Positions 31,841 through 44,959 of a stretch of 64,000 nt of DNA are shown in pieces. This stretch comes from Ascoidea tarda (nom. inval.) (Eukaryota > Ascomycota > Saccharomycetes > Ascoideales > Ascoideaceae), in NCBI GenBank assembly GCA_030560485.1, contig JAKTTS010000015.1, positions 1 to 64,000 on the forward strand, read 5' to 3'. Position 1 is the first letter of the stretch; each line of letters opens with the position of its first letter. Position numbers and translations under genes: made by a program. The notes under the pieces are model-generated. The model saw nothing but the letters and a program-made list of their open reading frames with translations. It made no database searches and was not told the origin of the DNA.

Positions 31841-32120
31841 GATAAGAGAAAGAAGTGTTCGAGCCCTTTATCACGACGATGGAGTGGAAAAGTGTTGGCT
31901 GCTTTTTTATTGCTGGTGTTGAAACGTTGAAGGTGGCAATTATGCTGGGTGCTTTTTTCTGACACAAAGACAGGTTCTGTCGACAGAGCTGAAATGCTGC
32001 TTTTGCTGCTTTTGCTGCTTTTGGTTCCTGGGGATTTTTTACATTGATTTGGGGGGTCTTGGAGCGAATTGGGTGGTATTTGTTCAATGAAATCAGCTTT
32101 GAACAACAAAACAGAGCAAA

Positions 32121-33572
32121 ATGGACGAATCTGCTTCTTCTGGTGATATTATATCTTCTTCTAATTCTTCTGCTATTCCTTTGCTTTCAAACAATAGTGT
32201 GGTGACTTCTGCATTTATCGAATCAATCTCTTCACTGGAAACTTCAAATAACCAAAGATCAAACTCTGTCACCAACAATAGAAGCAGCTTGGTCAATGAA
32301 ACCTCGACTTCAAATTTTAATTCCTCATTGATCAGTTCAGGAAACTCTTCAATGGAATTTTTCACTTCGGATACTCATATTACCTCATCGAATTCAACAA
32401 TCACTAAAACCAATTCCATTCTCTCGAAGAATACTGGAGATAACTCTGCTCTATCCAATTCAACATTAAACACAACTTTATCTAATAGATCGTCGCCATC
32501 CATCGGCTCATCCTCGGTGTCTTATAAAACTTCTTCAGCACTTTTTAATAAATTTCAACAAGGCAATAATATTTTATCGAAAATCAAAGAAGAAAATGAG
32601 TCCTGGGAGAAAAATGACAACGACATTCAAAATATAGACTCTCCATCATCGGATATCATTTATGGTAATTTAGATAATCCACACGAACCACCTCACCCAA
32701 TAAATCTTAATGGCCAAAAATCTTTGAAACAAGCAGTCACTGATAGACACTCATCATCTATATTTCCAAACGATGACATTTTTACAGCTCATATGGAGGA
32801 AAGACTACTTCGTTGGAGACCCCCATCTTCACAAAATAATGTTGATGATGCACTAAATGGAAAACATCCCTATCAATTAAATTATCGTGATGATAACCTT
32901 AATTCACAAGTTTCCTTACAAAAGACTCCTGTCCATTTTTATTCTTCTGGAATGGATCGTTTAAAAAGCGTATTTGCAAATAAAAACCAATCTAATAACG
33001 ACATCAATTCCAATTCTTCTACCTCTCAATTGAACTCTCTAAATAATCCTGAAACTGGTATATCTCAATTTAGAGTCACTTTCAACGAAACCTTGTCTAT
33101 TCAAGAAATCAGACAAAACTCTCCAGTCCACAGAAACTCTTTAGTATCTTATACTCCCTCAAATGAATCTCATTCAATTGATCCTAAAAGACTATCCAAT
33201 ATAAACAAAAACGCTAACTGTCCCGGAAACTCAACTAAAAGTATTTCCGATAGAAATGTGTTAAATGAACAAGAAGATTATTCAACAATATTAACTGTTA
33301 TATCTGTTAATAGTGAGCACCTCGGTCTTGGTGATGAGATTTCGTCCATTTTCCATAACGAGAACAATGGTTTGAGAACCCAGCAACCTTCTTTTCTTGG
33401 TGATCCTACATATCCTTTAAATCCAACAACACCTGAAGCGTTTCCTTTGAATTCAGAGGATTTAAGTAAATTTCAACATGATTCAGATCAAAGTACCCAT
33501 TTAAACTCAAATCCATTTATATCATGTTGGAATTCAAGCTGGAATTCAAGTTGGAATTGTGTATTTTTTTAA
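32121..33572 (+). CDS. Ser/Asn-rich protein of unknown function with C-terminal CaaX-like box
   Basis: A 483-residue, mostly disordered protein, about one third Ser+Asn. No catalytic domain is recognisable. More ordered-looking stretches are FTAHMEERLLRWRPPSSQNN (221-240), TPVHFYSSGMDRLKSVFANK (269-288) and QFRVTFNETLSIQEIRQ (316-332). The last contains RVTF (318-321), a match to the RVxF docking motif for protein phosphatase 1 (Glc7 in yeast). The extreme C-terminus is CVFF, fitting a CaaX prenylation box. It follows a 12-bp direct repeat that gives WNSSWNSSWN. A membrane-attached PP1 adaptor is one possible reading, but only inference. It converges on VMA1. Confidence 0.7.
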   Translation: MDESASSGDIISSSNSSAIPLLSNNSVVTSAFIESISSLETSNNQRSNSVTNNRSSLVNETSTSNFNSSLISSGNSSMEFFTSDTHITSSNSTITKTNSILSKNTGDNSALSNSTLNTTLSNRSSPSIGSSSVSYKTSSALFNKFQQGNNILSKIKEENESWEKNDNDIQNIDSPSSDIIYGNLDNPHEPPHPINLNGQKSLKQAVTDRHSSSIFPNDDIFTAHMEERLLRWRPPSSQNNVDDALNGKHPYQLNYRDDNLNSQVSLQKTPVHFYSSGMDRLKSVFANKNQSNNDINSNSSTSQLNSLNNPETGISQFRVTFNETLSIQEIRQNSPVHRNSLVSYTPSNESHSIDPKRLSNINKNANCPGNSTKSISDRNVLNEQEDYSTILTVISVNSEHLGLGDEISSIFHNENNGLRTQQPSFLGDPTYPLNPTTPEAFPLNSEDLSKFQHDSDQSTHLNSNPFISCWNSSWNSSWNCVFF

Positions 33573-33917
33573 TTCAAATTTTATATGCTGTTTTTTTTTC
33601 TTCTTCTTCTACATTTATAGATATGTTTCAATAAAATTTTGTTTTAATCCAATATTTATTTGTTGAGTTTGTAAACTGAAATTTTTTTGTTTTCCATTTA
33701 AAGATACAAAATCTAGAAAATAAATAATCGTTGTTCAAAAAATATTCACAATTTTGCATTAATCAAATTTTAAAATTAAATAATTAGATCAGTAATTATA
33801 CAATATTAAAACCATCGTCTACTACAAGATTAATTAAGTCAAATCGATTATTTTTTATTAATGAGGAAGTAAATGGGTAAAACAAAAATATATATAAAAA
33901 AAGCGTTACTTGTTAAA
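33573..33917. other. A/T-rich convergent 3' spacer
   Basis: The 345-bp spacer between the Ser/Asn-rich gene and VMA1 is almost pure A/T, with T-runs and TTC repeats near 33590-33615. Both 3' ends lie here. Nothing else was seen. Confidence 0.6.
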
Positions 33918-36900
33918 TCACTCGCTGGCTTCAGCAAAAGAGTCAACTAAATAAGATTGTAATTTCTCAAACTCAGCTCTTCCTGCTTCTTCTCCAAGTT
34001 TTGGTTCAAAGAATTTAGCGGAAGAAACCTTATGTCTTGCACCAGTAGTAGCCTCAGTTAATTTAGCCCAACTAACACCACTGGAAACACCCTTTTGAGC
34101 CTCGTCAAAGTAAGTGACGAATGACTTCATCATATCATATGTTTTCCAAATTGGACAAAAGGCATCATATGTGGAGTAACCGTTCTGTTGCAAGAAATCT
34201 TCTTTAATCAATGTTGAAACATCCAAAACAATTTTATCAGAATCAGACAAAGCGGATTTACCAACTAGTTGAACGACTTGTTCTAATTCTTCAGCATTTG
34301 ATAAAATTTCTTTAATCCTGTCTCTCAAAACAGGGAATTCTGGATAGTTTGTGTCATAATATTTGTTTAAAACATTAGTGTATTTGGAATATGAAATTGA
34401 AGTATTGATTGATGGGAAATGTTTTCTTTGTGCTAATTTTTTATCCAAACCCCAGAAAACTTGAGTGATACCCAAAGTTGATGTTGTGACAGGATCAGAG
34501 AAATCACCACCAGCTGGAGAAACAGCGGCGACAATGGAAACTGAACCAAGTCTTTCAGGAGAACCTAAAGCAACGGCTTTACCGGCTCTTTCATAGAAAG
34601 AAGCTAATTTAGCACCAAGATAAGCAGGGAAACCTTGATCAGCAGGCATTTCACCAAGACGACCAGAAATTTCTCTTAAAGCTTCAGCCCAACGAGAGGA
34701 AGAATCAGCGATCATAGCAACATGTTTACCTTGATCTCTGAAATATTCAGCCAATGTGATACCAGTATAAATGGAGGCCTCTCTAGCAGCGACAGGCATA
34801 TTAGAGGTATTAGCAACTAATGTGGTACGTTTCATGATAGGTTCTTTACGGTCACCGATTGTGGTATAAAGTTCAGGGAACTCCATTAAAACTTCAGCCA
34901 TTTCATTACCTCTCTCACCACAATTATGGACAAGCGCCAAGTTTGATAATAAAAATTGATGGTCACAATCATCAGAAAGAGTAAGACCATAGTATGGAGC
35001 TTGTTCGAGTTCTTGAATGGTGAAGTCAAAAGCCACTGGTTTACGAACAATGTTTTTGGATGCAGATATTCTGTTTTGAGCAAGACAGGATTTGGAAAGA
35101 ACTGAGTTTAATACTTCTGAGCTAAGCAATTTAATGATGTAGGTGTTCGTATCTTTGCTATTAACAGAGGTTGAAAGACCAAGGGAACGGGAAACTGAAA
35201 CCAAAGAATCTCTGAGGTAAGAGTTTGTTGTAGATATTGTTGTGTGAGATTTTGAGAAAGTTCCGTTAGAGTCTATTAAACCAGCAAGAATTTGTTCACG
35301 AACATTAATCGATTCTGAGCGGAAAAATGATGGAATTGATTTATTGTGTTTCAAGCCAAGATCTTTAACGATATTCCAGAAAACATTGTTATTCATGGAT
35401 GAATTCTTTTTATAGAAGGTAATGGAACATTCTAAAGCACTTTTTTCAATGTTAATAGATAATCCAAGGGATTTGGTTAATGAAATAACACGGTTGATAA
35501 GTTGAAGGTTATCAGGGTTGACAGAAATAGAAGGTTTTGAAGGATGACCATTTCCAATCCAAAGACCAAGTAAATAAGCAGTAGATTGAGTGAAAGATTG
35601 GTCAAAATCGTATCTTTCAACTAAAGATTGCAAGATGTTGTTTTCAAGCAAGATGGGGGCAATTAGTTGTTGAGTTGCATTGCGGACGTTTGAACTAAGA
35701 ATAGAGAAATCACAGGCTTCAATAGTCCATTCAATTGGATGATTGTCAATGGAAGTGGCAAAGGCATTTGCTTGTTCCAGATTTTCAAAAGATTTTATGT
35801 CTTCTTTGACCAAGTCAATTAAACGGCCATCTTTGTATTCCTTTTCGAGAGCAAAGTAAGAGACGGTAGATTCTGAAACTGTTGTAATTTGAGAAGTTTG
35901 TAAGACCAATCTATGATTTGAGTTACAAGTAAATGAAGTAAGACCATAAGTGTTTTCGTTTTTGTTTTTGTTGGATTGGGTGATTTTGTACATTGTTTCG
36001 GTACCTCTTGGGAGAGCGATGACATCTCTTGGTTTACCATCTTTTCCAAGAACTTGATCGCCAATGTTGATATCTTCGACCCTTTTATCGAAACCGTCGG
36101 CCATTAAGACTTCAGTACCTTCAGCAAAACAACCGACGTAGATAATGACATCTGAGTTGGAATATTTGGATAAAGATTGAGAAATAACAGTTTTTCCACA
36201 ACCAAAGGCACCTGGAATACATGTAGTACCACCTTGAACACATGGGAACAAAGCATCCAAGACTCTTTGACCGGTTAAGAGAGGATAATCTGCAGACAAC
36301 TTTTGAGCGACAGGTCTTGGAGCTCTAACAGGCCATGTATGCATCATGGAATAAGAATGGGTGTTTCCATCAAATTCAACTTCTAAAATGGTTTCATCGA
36401 CTTTATAAGAGCCGGCTTCAGCAATGTAGGTGATGGTACCCTTTGCACGAGGAGGTAAGAGAATTTTGTGGTCATCTAAAAGAGAGTTTTCATAAATGGA
36501 GCCAAATATGTCACCACCAGTGATATGATCGCCTACTTTTAAGGAACCAGGAGTGAAGGCATATTCAACAGATCTTGATAAAGCAGGAGCATCGATACCC
36601 CTGGAGATATAAATGGATTGAGACTTTTCCTTGATAGCCCTTAAAGGTCTTTGAATACCGTCGTAAATTGTTTCCATTAAACCTGGACCTAATTCGACAG
36701 ATAAAGGTTTGCCAGTTCTTAAGACAGGATCACCAACAGTGACACCAGCGGTTTCTTCATAAACTTGAATAGTGGCTTTATCACCATCAATTCTAATAAC
36801 TTCACCGACTAAATTGTCATGGCCAACTTTGACCAATTCATACATAGCACAACCAATCATATTTTCAGCGACAATAACAGGACCAGAGACTGAGTAAATT

Positions 36901-37298
36901 TGGCCATACTCGCTTTCAGCATGGTCATCTAATGAAAGACGTTTGATTTCTTTACGGGCATTTTCAATTGCGCCAGCCTATTTGAGAGAATTAGAAGTTA
37001 GTTTCAAGTTAATCGACAAATGATGAAATATGTGTTGAATGAAGCAATCAGGGCAGAAAAAAAGGAGAAAAGAGAATCGAGAATCGAGAAAATCAAGAGA
37101 ATCAAGAGAATCAAGAGAATCAAGAGACGCAATTAACAAAATGGCAAAGCAATGAGCAATGGGTGGTGAGACAAATTGCGAGAAGCAATGAGCGAGAACC
37201 CAGGCCTGAAGATCTGTTCGTTCTTACCACGAATTGAGGTAAGCTGAGCTCTGACAAACAGCAGACAGAGGAAGAGAAGAGAGAACATAACGTACCAT
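33918..37298 (-). CDS. VMA1: V-ATPase catalytic subunit A with in-frame VDE-type intein (one intron)
   Basis: Exon 1 is just the start codon (37296-37298); exon 2 is 33918-36977. Splicing gives [22 protein letters not shown].., matching the S. cerevisiae Vma1 N-terminus. The precursor is 1020 residues. The host parts show Walker A ([14 protein letters not shown]), the [18 protein letters not shown] block and [16 protein letters not shown]. Vma1 hydrolyses ATP in the V1 sector to acidify the vacuole. The P-loop-proximal site after VIIYVG is interrupted by a 403-residue intein at precursor residues 284-686; removing it leaves a normal subunit of 617 residues. The first 318-nt intron lies between ATG and the second codon. 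Confidence 0.97.
34923..36131 (-). mobile_element. VMA1 intein (PI-SceI/VDE family), endonuclease active-site Asp residues lost
   Basis: A 403-residue intein inserted at the same position as VDE in S. cerevisiae Vma1 (454 aa there). The splicing parts look intact: Cys1 ([13 protein letters not shown]), block B with N-S-N-H keeping the Asn and His of the yeast intein, the C-terminal VHN, and Cys+1 of the extein (CGERG). The homing endonuclease has both LAGLIDADG helices. In the first ([10 protein letters not shown]) and second ([10 protein letters not shown]) the last acidic residue is Asn (intein residues 194 and 289); PI-SceI has D218 and D326 there. Cleavage activity is therefore probably lost while splicing is kept. 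It is shorter than VDE, mostly in the DNA-recognition region and endonuclease loops. Confidence 0.93.
36978..37295 (-). other. VMA1 intron after the start codon
   Basis: A 318-nt intron on the minus strand. The donor GTACGT lies directly after ATG (37298-37296), the branch point is AACTAAC (37003-36997) and the acceptor TAG ends at 36978. It contains tandem GAATC/AAGAGAATC units at 37072-37126. The spliced start [12 protein letters not shown] equals the known Vma1 start. Confidence 0.88.
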
Positions 37299-37726
37299 TT
37301 TGGACGAGTGATTGTAATATCAAATAGTAGTAGCGCAGCAGAAGAATCTGATAGGAGAGGAGCGAAAACAACAACAGAGAGCTTTGAAGAAGAAGCTCCA
37401 CCTCAAAGTGGCTGCAACCACCCGGAAGTCGGTGCCGGACGGGTAACGCGGCCGGAAGTGGTGCGATGCCGACGGAGAAGGAGGAGGTGGTAAAGAAGGA
37501 CTGGACTATATAAAACAAAAAGCTATAACAGAAGGAGGTGGGAAGAGACAAAAATGAGATGCTGTGATACATGGTGGTGTGTTGGCACGTCGCAGCGCTG
37601 AGTTTGTAGTTCGAGCTGGCAATTCGAGATCTTGATCCAGATGGACTGGGCAATGGTTGTTTTGCTGAGACTGCTGCTGCAATACCTTTCTTGCTGCTGG
37701 ATTTCCAAACTTCGGTCGTGGGCCAT
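37299..37726. promoter_or_regulatory. VMA1 promoter / RBS1-like 3' region, GC-elevated
   Basis: A 428-bp tandem spacer. The part nearest VMA1 (37390-37490) is GC-rich with CCGG, CGGC and GGAAGT words. A TATATA-like element sits near 37506-37513. The overlapping ORF at 37120-37653 runs through the VMA1 intron and start region and is not supported. Confidence 0.4.
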
Positions 37727-39471
37727 TTACTTTTCTTCGATTTTTAACTCCTGCACAGTTTGGCTCAATTCGTCGACTGTGCCTGGGCTCTCGGTTTTAT
37801 CGTGAATGTTGGAGTCAATTGAGCTGTTGTTACTATGATATCCAGGAGAATTACCATCGGCGTTGTTTGCACTGCTGTAATTGCTGCTGTAGCTACTAAT
37901 GTTATTATTATTATTTCTGTAACTGTTTTTGACAAAATTTCTCTTATATTTGTTATTGTTATTGTTATTGCTATTGTTATTATTATACGTATTCCCATTA
38001 GTAGGTACATAGAGACTTTGTGATGGCTGGATCATATAATTAGAAAATGGGGGAGGGTAGTATTGATTGCCATTGTACGATGAATAAAATTGCTGAGGAT
38101 CAGCTCTATTGCTATTACCATTATTATTATTGTTGTTGTTGCGATTATAAAAATTGTGATTATGATTGGGTTTGCTGTGACGAATATTTGGAGAATTTGG
38201 TTGAGATGTGGAGGGGTTAGAACGTGGTGGTGGAGGCACCATTAAATTAAAACTGGATGGTGTGCTTTGAGGCAAATGAGGCATTGAGTGTTGGTGAACC
38301 AATGTTGGTCCATTTATAATTGGAGGAGGCATTTGTGGAAAGAATTGGTTATTACTGGTCACCGGTGAAGTTCCTGTGGTTGTTGCTACTGGTGAACCAC
38401 CACCAGGCACTATTGGTCCCGTAGCTGGAAGCATTCCAATTGGGATATTCATACCATATGGTGGAGGTGTTGAATAGAATTGTGGTGAAGGGACTTGAGA
38501 ATAGTAATTTGGATTCCAGTTTTTACTATAGCTATTAGAATTCGAGTTTTTTACATTCATATTGTTATTGTTGTTTCCGTTCATATTGTTGTTGTTATTA
38601 TTATTGCTGTTGATACTAGTATTATTAGTGTTGTTGGCGTTATTACGATTATTGTATTTTTTATTTTGCAGTTTCTTATTTTGACTTTGACTTTGATTTT
38701 GGTTTTGGTTTTGGTTTTGATTTTGATTTTGATTTATTGAATAATATTGGTTATTTGGATTGTAATAATTGGCTGATGCCGAGGGATAATAGAACCCGGT
38801 ATAATAGGTTGGATTGAATCTATCAAAGGCTGCATCTAAAAATCGATTGTCATATCTGTCATAATATGGGTCACTATTGTTATTGCTATTATTAAAGTTA
38901 TTGTAATTTTGAGAATAGGAATATTTATTGTTGTTATTATTAATATTATTAATATTGTTTTTAGTATCGTTATCGAAATCTTCATTGTAATCTTCGTTAT
39001 AGTCGTCGTCATCAAAATCGTCATCGCCTTCATTGTCTTTGTAAATTCTTTCTCTTGCTTGCAAGTAGTAGGCTTCTTTGGAGGCTCTTTCAGACTCAAG
39101 AATTGGGTCTATAGCGCTGACAGATGTATCGTTAGGATCAGCTATTTTATTTTCTGGAGATTGAGAATTGAATATTTTTGGATTGGTGTTGCTGTTGCTG
39201 TTGCTGTTGCTGTTGTTGTTGTTGTTAATGAAATTCATTTGGTGATTTGGATGGAAGGTGTGGTCTCTTTTGTTTAGAAAGTCTTGGTGTTTTAATTCTT
39301 TTTGTTCTTTTTCTAGCTTTGCCTTTTCGTCAAGCAATCTTTTAACATCTTCTTTACGCTTCATGATTTTAAAGGCATGGCGATCGATACTATTGTTTAA
39401 GTTTCTGCCGTTATAGGATCTTAGGTTGTTGTAATTAGAAAAGTTGTTTGAAGATGAGGGATTTGAAGATG

Positions 39472-39508
<37 letters not shown>

Positions 39509-40809
39509 GAAATTGTGTATTTTTTTTGAAAAATCATAATTATGGTTATGGTTATGGTTATGGTTATGATTATGGTTGTGATTGTGGTTGTGATTTGGAA
39601 TTGATATTTCATTGTAGTCTAGAGTCATTAGAGGTTTTGAGTTGACAAAGTCAGGGATTTGGCTGAGGTTAATTTTTGGTTGATTTTTGATTTTTTCATC
39701 ATTATTGTCAGTTTTTTTTGTGTCATGATTTTCGTTGTTGATATCTTGAGAGTCTTTGTTGTCTTTGTTGTCTTTGTTAAATTTCGGGGACAGTTTATTT
39801 GGAGGATTGAAGGTTTTGTAGACGACTACGGAGACGCCATCGTTATTTAGGATGTGGCCTAGGTCGTGGTAATCAGCAATATGGTGGGCTAGTAGTCTGT
39901 AGTAGGAGTTCATTGGCTTTAGTTTATAGGAGTTGATGTTTGAGATTGCGAAATCAAGAAGGGTTGATTCCAATTCCAAGACAAATTGTCTATCGCGAGC
40001 ATTGAATAGGGCGCCAACAAGACAGTCAGATAGGCCATATTTGTTTGATTCTTTGGATATTTTTTGGTCTTTAATTGATTTTTTGATGGTGATGTTTTCG
40101 GGAGATTCGATGTGTTTATGAGAGAGCTGGGTGTGATTTGTGTTGTCCAAGTTGATTGGGTTATTTGGGTTATTTGGGTCGTTTGAGTCATTTGAGTCAT
40201 TTGGATCGTTTGGGTCATTTAGTTGATTTAATTTACTTAGATCATTTGGTTTATTTAGATCATTTGGTTTATTTTGGATTAATTCATTTGATTGAATTGA
40301 TTCTTTTTCGAAAGAGGTGCTGTTGTTTTTAGGATTGTTATTGGTGAAAATTTGGTTTGATAAAATTATTGATTCTTCGGTCTGCATTGAAAATACAAGA
40401 TTGAATGAGTAAAAAAAATGAAATTGAAATTGAAAATGAAAATGAAATTGAATTAAAATGAGTGATAAAAAAGTGGTTAGTAAATTATAATAAAATGGAA
40501 TCAGATGGAATCAGATGGAATAGATTGAAATAGATTGAAATAGATTGAAATAGATTGAAATAAAATGAAATAAAATGAATTGGAAATAATCGAATCAAAA
40601 GTAGAATTTATTAATTAATTAACTAATTAATTAATTGATAAATTTAAATTTTATTTTATTTAAATTATTATATTATCTATTATCTTATGATATTTAAATT
40701 CATAATATGAGATAATAGAAATGAGAGTAAATTTAATTTGAATAAACTGAAATAAACTGAAATAAACTGAATTAAATTGAATTAAATTGAATTAAATGAC
40801 ACATACCAT
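37727..40809 (-). CDS. RBS1: R3H- and SUZ-domain RNA-binding protein, Rbs1-like (one intron)
   Basis: Exon 1 is the ATG alone (40807-40809); exon 2 is 37727-40381. The spliced protein starts MTEESIILSN and has 885 residues. An R3H domain lies at about 130-195 (ELESTLLDFAISN, SYYRLLAHHIADYHDLGH), followed by a SUZ-type motif near 340-370 (AFKIMKRKEDVKRLLDEKAK). Most of the rest is low complexity: Asn-rich, His-Asn repeats (HNHNHNHN), NQNQ runs and Pro-rich patches. Rbs1 in S. cerevisiae is an R3H protein tied to RNA polymerase III assembly; it is shorter (457 aa). The assignment rests on the R3H/SUZ pair and on its neighbours (ARF1, RPL35, UFD2), which are the same in S. cerevisiae. Confidence 0.8.
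39475..39600. repeat. GTT and GGTTAT repeats in the RBS1-like gene
   Basis: On the plus strand TGTTGT runs (39475-39510) and GGTTAT/GGTTGT runs (39541-39595) encode poly-Asn and an (HN)n tract on the minus strand. Similar repeats occur at 39187-39225 and 38690-38735. Confidence 0.9.
40382..40806 (-). other. RBS1-like intron after the start codon
   Basis: A 425-nt intron on the minus strand. The donor GTATGT lies directly after the ATG, a canonical TACTAAC is at 40482-40476, and the acceptor TTTTCAATGCAG ends at 40382. No AG occurs between branch point and acceptor. The intron is built largely from short tandem repeats (GGAATCAGAT/AGATTGAAAT at 40494-40578, AATAAACTGA at 40740-40797). Confidence 0.88.
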
Positions 40810-43371
<2,562 letters not shown>

Positions 43372-44959
43372 TTCTAATTATCATTGTTATTACTATCACT
43401 ATTATTATTATTATTATTACTATTACTATTACTATTACTATTACTATTACTATTATTACTATTACTATAATTATTACTATTATTTTTCATTTTTTTTTTT
43501 TTTTTTAATTCTTTTTTTAATTCATTTTTATTTTCAATTTAAAATCTTCAGTAATCATTACTCTTTTATCCCTCAATTTTGTTATCATAATTAAAATAAA
43601 TTAAAATCAATTAAAATTAATTAAAATTAAAATTAAAATTAAAATTAAAATTAAAATTAATTAAAAAATAAAAAAATAATAAATCAAATCAATAAATTAA
43701 ATCAATAAATCAATAAATCAATAAATCAAATCATCAACAATCATCAACAATTATCAACACAACCAACATCATTCATCTTCTTCTTCCTGCTTCTTATTCA
43801 TACTACATCATCTTATCCCAACCAATTCAATAAATATCACCTAATAATATACACAAATCGAAAATTATCACACTATTTTTCTTTCCTTTTTCTTTAGTTT
43901 TTCCTTTCCTTTTCCTTTTCCTTTCTTTTTCCTTTTCCTTTCTTTTTCCTTTTCCTTTTCCTTTTCCCTTTTCTTTCTCTTTCTCTTTCTACATCGTTTT
44001 TTTCCTTTTTTGTTAACTAATCTGTTTTCTATATTTTATATCTTAATACATCTTGGTTATTTTGTTTCGATCCACTTCTCCATAGCTTATCTCATCCTTC
44101 AATTCTCCCTCCAATCCTAAATGCTTATCCCCAGATGCCGGATGCTTACCACATTTACGACAAATTAATCTCCATCTCGTGATAACATCTTTATTATTAG
44201 GGCTCATCACTTATAAACAGATGTGAGGAACAAATTTAACCTAAAGAAGCTTATTATTATCTATTGTTCCTCCTTTAAAGTTATCACAATTCTTTTTTCT
44301 CCTCTTTCCTCGGTTATACTTCTTCTTATATATCTAGCATGTTTGTAAATCATTTACTGTAAAATAATGAAAACTTCATCCCAAAATAAAATCCATAATA
44401 CAAAACTAATCATTCGATCTTGTTAGTTTCTTTAACTCTTTAATCGTTATCTGATCCACCATACAACATTCTCGGCATTTTCCACTTTTTCAACTTTTCT
44501 CATTTTCTTCATAAGAAATACGATCAGAATTCAATCCAATTGGTTGTAAAATTAAAACCAATCTTCTACAGTCTTTAAAGTAATCAAGCAGTACCATTAT
44601 CTTGCACAATACCATATACTAATGTTAGATGCTTACATAACAAATTCCTCATCAGTGCTAAGTACACTCTAATTAAACTTAAAAAACAAGCCCTAAGTAA
44701 CTTCCCGTGACTATTAACAAAAATCTCAAAATCCCATCGCTCGCAATTTAAACTTTCTCCCAAAATACTGCTGAATAGTCACATGTCTCTCTTTTTCACC
44801 GATTTCCCATTTTCTAAGCACTGGAATCAGTTAGGGCTTGTTGTGAGCTGCTTTGGTTTCAATATATTGAAAATTACAGATTATAGGTGAAAATATATAT
44901 CAACAGTTTGGTGAAAGATCTCAGAAACACTATCAATCAGTAATTAATAATATATCAAA
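43372..44959. other. 1.6-kb A/T-rich spacer with repeats and Tbf1-like motifs
   Basis: After ARF1 come triplet ATT/ACT repeats (43384-43485), a poly-T, AATTAAA repeats (43600-43665) and CTTTTC repeats (43905-43975). Further right, TTAGGGCT occurs at 44197-44204, 44689-44696 (as AGCCCTAA) and 44831-44838. An inverted repeat GAGGAACAA/TTGTTCCTC lies around 44223-44272. No coding frame or tRNA was recognised; the second half is the RPL35 promoter. Confidence 0.55.
44689..44838. promoter_or_regulatory. Tbf1-like inverted motif pair upstream of RPL35
   Basis: AGCCCTAA (44689-44696) and TTAGGGCT (44831-44838) face each other 135 bp apart, each extended by matching flanks (ACAAGCCCTAAG / TTAGGGCTTGT). 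The TTAGGG core is the telomere-repeat type site bound by Tbf1, which controls snoRNA genes and, in several yeasts, ribosomal protein genes. Factor binding is inference. Confidence 0.5.

Noticed and set aside
37120-37653. 177-codon minus-strand ORF at the VMA1 5' end
   Set aside because: It overlaps the VMA1 intron, its single-codon exon and the promoter; Ser/Leu-rich without a domain.
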